A DNA stretch of 47,956 nucleotides. Origin: Burkholderiaceae bacterium (GTDB taxonomy: Bacteria > Pseudomonadota > Gammaproteobacteria > Burkholderiales > Burkholderiaceae_C). How positions within the stretch are numbered: position 1 is the stretch's first letter; the number at the start of each line of letters is the position of its first letter. The notes beneath the pieces are model-generated. The model was not told the origin of the DNA, made no database searches, and saw only the letters and a list, made by a program, of their open reading frames with translations. Where the stretch lies: positions 1 through 47,956 of the forward strand of contig SCRU01000160.1 in the NCBI GenBank assembly GCA_004323695.1, in the 5' to 3' direction. A program made the translations under genes and the position numbers. Positions 43,207 to 47,956 of the stretch are shown piece by piece.

Positions 43207-44112
43207 TCAATTGGCCCGCAGCGCCCTGCGCAGCTCCACGCCGATCTCGGGCTTGCCGGCAAACGGGTCGGTCGGGTTGCGCGCCTGCAAAACGTCCTCC
43301 AGCCGGGTCTGCACCGAGCCGATTGCTTTGGGGTGGCTGTAGATGTAGAACTGGTTGGCGGCGACCGCATCGAACACCTTTTGCGCCACCTCGGCGGCCG
43401 TGACCTTGCCGGATCCGACGGCCTTGTCGCTCATGGCCTGGCCCACGAGCTGGCTGCGCGTCGGCTTGCCGGCGGCCAGCTCGCTGGGGCGGTTGCGCTG
43501 GCTCTGGCTGATGCCTGTCGCCACAAAAAACGGGCACAGCACGCTGGCGCTGACCTGATCCGTCACCAGTGCCAGGTCCTGGTACAGGGTCTCCGACAGG
43601 CTGACGACAGCGTGCTTGCTCACGTTGTAGACACCCATGTTCGGCGGGTTCAGCAGACCGGCCATGCTCGCGGTATTCACGATGTGGCCGCGCCAGGCGG
43701 GATCTTTTTGGGCGGCGTCCAGCATCATCGGCGTAAACAGTCGCACGCCATGCACCACGCCCATGACGTTCACGCCCAGAACCCACTCCCAGTCCTTCAG
43801 CGAGTTTTCCCAGATCAGGCCGCCCGAGCCGACGCCGGCGTTGTTGAACACCAGGTGCGGCGCGCCGAAGCGCTCGTGCGCGGCCTGCGCCAGTGCTTCC
43901 ATCTGGGCGGCGCTGGACACGTCGACCTTGCGCGCCAGCACGCTCGCGCCCGCGGCCTGCATCTCGGCCGCTGCCTTGTCGAGCGCGTCCTGCTGGACAT
44001 CGACCAGCACCAGGTTCATGCCGAGTCTGGCGCCGATGCGGGCGCATTCCAGGCCGAAGCCCGAGCCGGCGCCGGTGAGTACGGCGGTTTTGCCTTTGAA
44101 ATTCGTGATCAT
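43207..44112 (-). CDS. Short-chain dehydrogenase/reductase (SDR)
   Basis: 301-residue classical SDR: nucleotide-binding TGAGSGFG (13-20), NNAG (90-93), catalytic S149 (NTASMAG), Y162 and K166 (YNVSK). D38 after the second strand (LVLVDVQ) points to NAD(H) preference. The longer C-terminal part (about 215-301) is typical of SDRs from lipid or aromatic catabolic clusters. It overlaps the GST-like gene by four bases and is the last gene of a four-gene operon with an acyl-CoA dehydrogenase and a double-bond reductase, so a hydroxyacyl or similar substrate is likely. Confidence 0.92.
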   Translation of the reverse strand: MITNFKGKTAVLTGAGSGFGLECARIGARLGMNLVLVDVQQDALDKAAAEMQAAGASVLARKVDVSSAAQMEALAQAAHERFGAPHLVFNNAGVGSGGLIWENSLKDWEWVLGVNVMGVVHGVRLFTPMMLDAAQKDPAWRGHIVNTASMAGLLNPPNMGVYNVSKHAVVSLSETLYQDLALVTDQVSASVLCPFFVATGISQSQRNRPSELAAGKPTRSQLVGQAMSDKAVGSGKVTAAEVAQKVFDAVAANQFYIYSHPKAIGSVQTRLEDVLQARNPTDPFAGKPEIGVELRRALRAN

Positions 44113-45047
44113 GCGGTTGTTGCTTTCTTGAGGATGTAGCCAATACGGGGAAAGTGGACATGCACGGTGCCGGCGCGCTCGTCGCTGCGGCGCAAGGTGT
44201 AGTGCATGCGGGTCGCCGCGATCAACTCGCCCTGAGTGGGCTCGGGGCCGAAGCTGTCGCTGAAGACGGTGACCTGGCTGCCCAGGGCCATGCCGTGTTC
44301 GTCCTGGAACGGCTCTTCCTTGAGCGGCGCCGGTGTGCTGGCGGCCGCCAGCGCGATTGCGTCGACTGCGCTGAACGCCTGTTCGTCATGATGGCCCAGG
44401 GCGGCCATGCTGTCCATCCAGGCCAGCACGCCCGGCGTGGCCGAGAGAATGCCCGCCATCGCGGGCGTGCGGTGCCGCGTGAACCACAGCGGGTGGTACG
44501 CGGCAAAGTCCGCGATGCACGGCGCGGCACCGAGCAAAAACGGTTGCTCTTCGAGCATATTGGCCAGCCGGCGCAGATAACTTTTGCAGGCGGCGGCCGC
44601 ATCGGGCGGCGGCATGCGTGGCACCGCCACGCGCATCTTCGCGCGGTCCTCGGCAAAAGCCTTCATCGATTCGGGAGTCGCGCCGGGAAACACCTGGGCG
44701 GCGCCCGCCGGACTGAAGTTGTACGCCATGGCCGTCCAGAACAGCGTGCTGTCGGCCCACTGCGCGAGTACCCGGGCCAGCCCCTTGTTGTGCGCGGGGT
44801 ACAGCGCGGGCGTGGGCTGGCGATGCTCGAGGATGTCGCAGATCAGCGCCGTGTCGCAGTAAATGTCGGCGCCGATTTGCAGAAACGGGGTCTTGCGGTA
44901 GCCGCCCGTGAGCGCGACTACGTCGGGTTTGGGCATGATCGGCGGAACCACGACCGATTTCCACGCCAGTTTTTTGTAGCCCAGGATCAGCCGCACCTTT
45001 TCTGAAAACGGTGAAGTGGGGTAATGGTGCAGGATGAGGTCGCTCAT
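44109..45047 (-). CDS. Glutathione S-transferase-like protein
   Basis: 312-residue protein with an N-terminal thioredoxin-like GST domain (LILHHYPTSPFSEKVRLILGYKKLAWKSV, GGYRKTPFLQIGADIYCDTALICDILE) and a helical C-terminal GST domain (about 90-220), then about 90 additional residues (SQVTVFSDSFGPEPTQGELIAATRMHYTLRR) resembling a small beta-rich appendix. S13 or a neighbouring residue could activate glutathione. Substrate unknown. It overlaps the acyl-CoA dehydrogenase gene upstream and the SDR downstream by four bases each, so translation is coupled. The extra C-terminal part is unusual for plain GSTs but does occur in this kind of cluster. Confidence 0.85.
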   Translation of the reverse strand: MSDLILHHYPTSPFSEKVRLILGYKKLAWKSVVVPPIMPKPDVVALTGGYRKTPFLQIGADIYCDTALICDILEHRQPTPALYPAHNKGLARVLAQWADSTLFWTAMAYNFSPAGAAQVFPGATPESMKAFAEDRAKMRVAVPRMPPPDAAAACKSYLRRLANMLEEQPFLLGAAPCIADFAAYHPLWFTRHRTPAMAGILSATPGVLAWMDSMAALGHHDEQAFSAVDAIALAAASTPAPLKEEPFQDEHGMALGSQVTVFSDSFGPEPTQGELIAATRMHYTLRRSDERAGTVHVHFPRIGYILKKATTA

Positions 45048-46693
45048 GTTGGCTGGGCCCTTTGAAGAATGCTGTCGAAATCAGTCCCGGCGCCGAGCGT
45101 GCCAAAGGTCTGGCCCCAGTCCCCGCCCAGGCGCGAGTCGCAAAACGCGCTGAACACGGCGGCGGGGGCGCTCTGGACCAGGAGCGCTGCTTGCACCGCC
45201 ATCGCCACGTCCTGCGCGAGGCGGCGTGCCTCGGTCTCGGTGGCCATCTGTTCCACGCGCGTGGGCAATGCCGCGGCCAGGCGGTCCAGCGCGGCATGCG
45301 CCCCGCGGGCCGGCGCCAGTTCGTGCGCCAGCGCGGCCGCCGCGTCGGCCTTGCGCAGCGCACGCAGCAGGTCGATGGCCATGATGTTGCCAGCGCCTTC
45401 CCAGATCGAATTCAGCGGCATCTCGCGATAGATGCGCGCCATGATGCCTTCGCCGTGTTCCTCCACATAGCCGTTGCCGCCCAGGCATTCCATCGCCTCC
45501 TGGGCGAAGGCGCTGCCGCGCTTGCAGATCCAGAACTTGGCCACGGGGGTGAGCAGGCGTGCCATGACCCGCTCGTGCGCGTCGTCTGCCCGGTCGAAGG
45601 CGCGCGCCAGCCGCAGCGCCAGCGCGGTGGCCGCTTCGCTCTCCAGCGCCAGATCCGCCAGCACGTTGCGCATCAGGGGCTGCTGGATCAGTGGCTTGCC
45701 AAACGCCTGGCGCTGCGCCGTGTGGTGCAGCGCGATGCACAGGGCCTGGCGCATCAGGCCGCTCGTGCCCAGCGCGCAATCCAGCCGCGTCATGCTGCCC
45801 ATCTCGAGGATTTGCGGGATGCCGCGCCCGTCCTCGCCCACCAGCCAGGCGCTAGCACCGCGGAACTCCACTTCCGAGCTGGCATTCGCCTTGTTGCCGA
45901 CCTTGTCCTTCAAGCGCTGGATCTGGATCGCGTTGCGCGTGCCATCGGGCAATACGCGCGGCAGGAACAGGCAGGACAGGCCGCCTGCGGTTTGCGCGAG
46001 GATCAGGAAGGCGTCGCACATCGGCGCCGAAAAGAACCATTTATGCCCGGTCACCGAAAATCGCCGGCCCCAGGCGTCGTGCCCGTCGGGCAGAGCCTGA
46101 CTGGTGTTGGCGCGCACGTCGGAGCCGCCCTGCTTCTCAGTCATGCCCATGCCCATCGTCAGGCCAGGCTTGCCCCGCCAGACCCTCAAAGCCGGGTCAT
46201 AGGCTCGGCTGGTGAGGCCTGGACCCCAATCGGTGTAGATCGCGGCATTGCCGCGCAGCGCCGGCGTGACCGCATAGGTCATCGAGATCGGGCACAGGAT
46301 GGACGGCTCCAGTTCGGTGAACAGCATGAAGCCGGCGGCGCGTCGCACATGGGCATGGCCGTGGGCCTCAGCGCCTTCCGCCCACGGCGAGCCATGCAGG
46401 CCCGCGCTGGTGGCCGCGCCCATCAGGGCGTGGTAGCTGGGATGAAACTCCACCTCGTCGAGGCGCCGGCCGAAGCGGTCGTGCGTGTGCAGCTCGGGCC
46501 CATGCACATTCGCCAGGCGGGCGTGCGTCTGCATCGCCGCCGAGCCGCACTGCGCGCCCAGCGTCTGCAGCGGCGTGGTATCGAGCGTGGGGGCGTTGAA
46601 CGCCAGTGCACCCTGCAGGGCCCGGTTGCCGGCAAACAGGTTGTAGTCCACCAGCGGTGTGCTCTGGTTGAAGACTTCGTGCGTGCTGTCCAC
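45044..46693 (-). CDS. AidB-like acyl-CoA dehydrogenase family protein
   Basis: 549-residue FAD-dependent protein of the AidB branch of acyl-CoA dehydrogenases, recognised by the long N-terminal extension with NQSTPLVDYNLFAGNRAL, by GMGMTEKQGGSDVRANTS, TGHKWFFSAPMCDAFLIL, CLGGNGYVEEHG and LNSIWEGAGNIMAIDLLRAL. E. coli AidB binds DNA and is induced by alkylation, but many relatives act in fatty or branched-chain acyl catabolism, which the operon context favours here. A GTG start at 46693 with AAGGGGG upstream is used. It follows the oxidoreductase gene by 25 bases and overlaps the GST-like gene. Confidence 0.92.
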   Translation of the reverse strand: MDSTHEVFNQSTPLVDYNLFAGNRALQGALAFNAPTLDTTPLQTLGAQCGSAAMQTHARLANVHGPELHTHDRFGRRLDEVEFHPSYHALMGAATSAGLHGSPWAEGAEAHGHAHVRRAAGFMLFTELEPSILCPISMTYAVTPALRGNAAIYTDWGPGLTSRAYDPALRVWRGKPGLTMGMGMTEKQGGSDVRANTSQALPDGHDAWGRRFSVTGHKWFFSAPMCDAFLILAQTAGGLSCLFLPRVLPDGTRNAIQIQRLKDKVGNKANASSEVEFRGASAWLVGEDGRGIPQILEMGSMTRLDCALGTSGLMRQALCIALHHTAQRQAFGKPLIQQPLMRNVLADLALESEAATALALRLARAFDRADDAHERVMARLLTPVAKFWICKRGSAFAQEAMECLGGNGYVEEHGEGIMARIYREMPLNSIWEGAGNIMAIDLLRALRKADAAAALAHELAPARGAHAALDRLAAALPTRVEQMATETEARRLAQDVAMAVQAALLVQSAPAAVFSAFCDSRLGGDWGQTFGTLGAGTDFDSILQRAQPT

Positions 46694-46718
46694 AATGCCC
46701 CCTTGTCGAAGACGGTCG

Positions 46719-47735
46719 CTAGATCAGCCGGACCAGTTGCTTGCCGAAGTTCTTGCCCTTGAGCAGGCCCAGGAAGGCTTGCGGCGCGGCCGCGATGCCT
46801 TGCGCGACTGACTCGCGTGGCCGAAGTTTACCGGTGCCAACCAGCTTGCCGAGTTCGGCCAAGGCCTCGGGCCAGATCTCCATGTGCTCGCTGACGATGA
46901 AGCCCTCCAGCCGGACGCGGTTGATCAGAAAGAGCGCGGGGTTGGCGAGCGGCAACGGCGCGCCGTCGTAGCCCGCGATCATGCCGCACAGCGCAATGCG
47001 TGCGAAGGCGTTCAGGCGCAGCATGACCGCGTCGAAGATGTAGCCGCCAACGTTTTCGAAATAACCGTCAATGCCATTCGGGCAGGCTTCCTTGAGCGCG
47101 GCGCTCATGCTCTTCACGTCGGGGTGCGCGCGGTAGTCGATGCAGGCATCGAAACCGATCTCCTCCACGGCGTATTTGCATTTCTCCGGTCCTCCGGCGA
47201 TGCCCACCACGCGGCAGCCGCGCGCCTTCGCCAGCGCGCCGAAGGCGCTGCCCACCGCGCCCGACGCGGCGGTAATGACGACGGTTTCGCCTTCTTTGGG
47301 GGCAATGATTTTCACCAGGCCGTACCACGCCGTGACGCCCGGCATGCCGACCGCGCCGAGGTAGTGCGACAGCGGCACATGGGTGGTGTCAACCTTCTTG
47401 AGCGCGCCCGGCGCCGATCCATCGACCACGCTGTATTCCTGCCAGCCGCCAAAGCCGACCACCTTGTCGCCCACGGCGTACTTCGGATGCTTGCTCTCGA
47501 CCACTTCGCCGACGGTACCGCCCTGAAACACGGCGCCCACGGGCTGGCTGGCGGTATAGCTCTTGGAATCGTTCATGCGCCCGCGCATATACGGGTCCAG
47601 GCTCAGGTAGTGATGGCGCACCAGTACCTGGCCGTCCTGCAGCGGGGGCGTCTCGCTGCTGACAAGTTTGAAGTTGCTGGCAACGGCCTCGCCGCTCGGG
47701 CGGTTGTCAAGAAGGATTTGCTGGTTGCGCGGCAT
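46719..47735 (-). CDS. NADP-dependent medium-chain oxidoreductase (CurA/PTGR-like)
   Basis: 338-residue zinc-independent medium-chain dehydrogenase/reductase of the curcumin-reductase/leukotriene B4 dehydrogenase type. Markers are MRGRMNDSKSYTASQPVG, GMPGVTAWYGLVKI, the nucleotide-binding AASGAVGSAFGALAKARGCRVVGIAGG and DGYFENVGGYIFDAVMLRLN. It reduces activated C=C bonds of alkenals or enones with NADPH. It is the first gene of the minus-strand operon with acyl-CoA dehydrogenase, GST-like and SDR genes, which together suggest degradation of an unsaturated or aromatic-derived acyl compound. The start at 47735 is followed by the usual family N-terminus (MPRNQQILLDNRP). Confidence 0.93.
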   Translation of the reverse strand: MPRNQQILLDNRPSGEAVASNFKLVSSETPPLQDGQVLVRHHYLSLDPYMRGRMNDSKSYTASQPVGAVFQGGTVGEVVESKHPKYAVGDKVVGFGGWQEYSVVDGSAPGALKKVDTTHVPLSHYLGAVGMPGVTAWYGLVKIIAPKEGETVVITAASGAVGSAFGALAKARGCRVVGIAGGPEKCKYAVEEIGFDACIDYRAHPDVKSMSAALKEACPNGIDGYFENVGGYIFDAVMLRLNAFARIALCGMIAGYDGAPLPLANPALFLINRVRLEGFIVSEHMEIWPEALAELGKLVGTGKLRPRESVAQGIAAAPQAFLGLLKGKNFGKQLVRLI

Positions 47736-47757
47736 GGGGGCTCCTGGTTGCTGGGTT

Positions 47758-47814
47758 ACTACAAAATAAATAGCCGGCTGTGACCGTTATTTACCGGCTG
47801 TGGCGCTATTTCTT
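47758..47814 (+). repeat. Dispersed repeat copy upstream of the oxidoreductase operon
   Basis: ACTACAAAATAAATAGCC followed by GGCTGTGACCGTTATTTACC and GGCTGTGGCGCTATTT keeps the ends and spacing of the dispersed element but is more diverged in the centre. It lies 22 bases upstream of the oxidoreductase start, in its promoter or leader region. Confidence 0.5.
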
Positions 47815-47956
47815 ACGAATCCGTCATTCCCGCCTTCGCGCACTGCTGTCCGGAATCGATTTCATGGGAACAGGCGTGGCTGAAGGGCGGTAACCACAGC
47901 GAGGTGTTCGCGTCGTCGTCGCCAGTCGGAATGTTCGGTGGTGGGGCGCTGGAAGA
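47815..47956. other. Right end of window, no assigned gene
   Basis: 142 bases. A CGTCATTCCCGC word at 47822-47833, known from short dispersed repeats in proteobacteria, is followed by an open plus-strand frame running off the window (SWEQAWLKGGNHSEVFASSS). No start codon or recognisable family supports a gene; it may be a remnant or the upstream part of a neighbour. Confidence 0.3.

Overview
The window is a high-GC chromosomal segment from a betaproteobacterium, most likely Burkholderiales and probably Comamonadaceae. The evidence is the protein sequences, the operon order mltG-tmk-holB-pilZ-tatD, and several copies of a short dispersed repeat with ends like ACTAtcAAAA...ATAGCT and gCGCTacAGCC that I know from Comamonadaceae genomes. 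Family identities come from reading motifs; no database search was possible.

Left part (1-12513): the end of guaB and all of guaA are followed by an integrated island of about 10.5 kb. A 19-bp direct repeat (17/19 identical) marks its borders: one copy is the last codons of guaA (1976-1994), the other lies at 12495-12513. The island carries a tyrosine integrase next to guaA, an AbiEi/AbiEii-type toxin-antitoxin pair, and one very large gene (5638-12216, 2192 aa). The large protein joins an N-terminal DUF4297/Cap4-like nuclease (D69...Q89-x-K91) to a STAND/NACHT-type ATPase (Walker A GGMGKT, Walker B LVLDAID) and about 1,700 residues of probable helical-repeat sensor. That layout resembles Avs-type anti-phage STAND proteins. 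The island has no conjugation or phage structural genes, so it looks like a small non-autonomous defence island. It is the best candidate here for an undescribed system.

Middle part (12538-25106): an MFS exporter with its MarR regulator, a cytoplasmic GH15 glucoamylase/trehalase-type enzyme, a PaiB-like flavin-reductase-fold protein with a small membrane protein, a fusion of tRNA adenosine deaminase TadA to a haloalkane-dehalogenase-type hydrolase, LD-carboxypeptidase, an unidentified 119-aa protein, a class III cyclase with an FHA domain, a penicillin-acylase-family Ntn hydrolase, a DsbG-like lipoprotein and a DUF2784 membrane protein.

Right part (25268-47956): the minus-strand operon mltG-tmk-holB-pilZ-tatD-ankyrin; ygfZ; a minus-strand operon of an HSL-type esterase, a thioesterase-GNAT fusion and a divergent class A penicillin-binding protein; an iron-type alcohol dehydrogenase; a LapA-like membrane protein; tex; a NarL/LuxR-type two-component pair; a DUF1223 protein; and a tightly overlapping catabolic operon (NADP-dependent oxidoreductase, AidB-like acyl-CoA dehydrogenase, GST-like protein, SDR). 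Copies of the dispersed repeat lie between genes and, in two to four places, in frame inside genes. One appears to encode most of a signal peptide.

No rRNA, tRNA, CRISPR array or insertion sequence was recognised.
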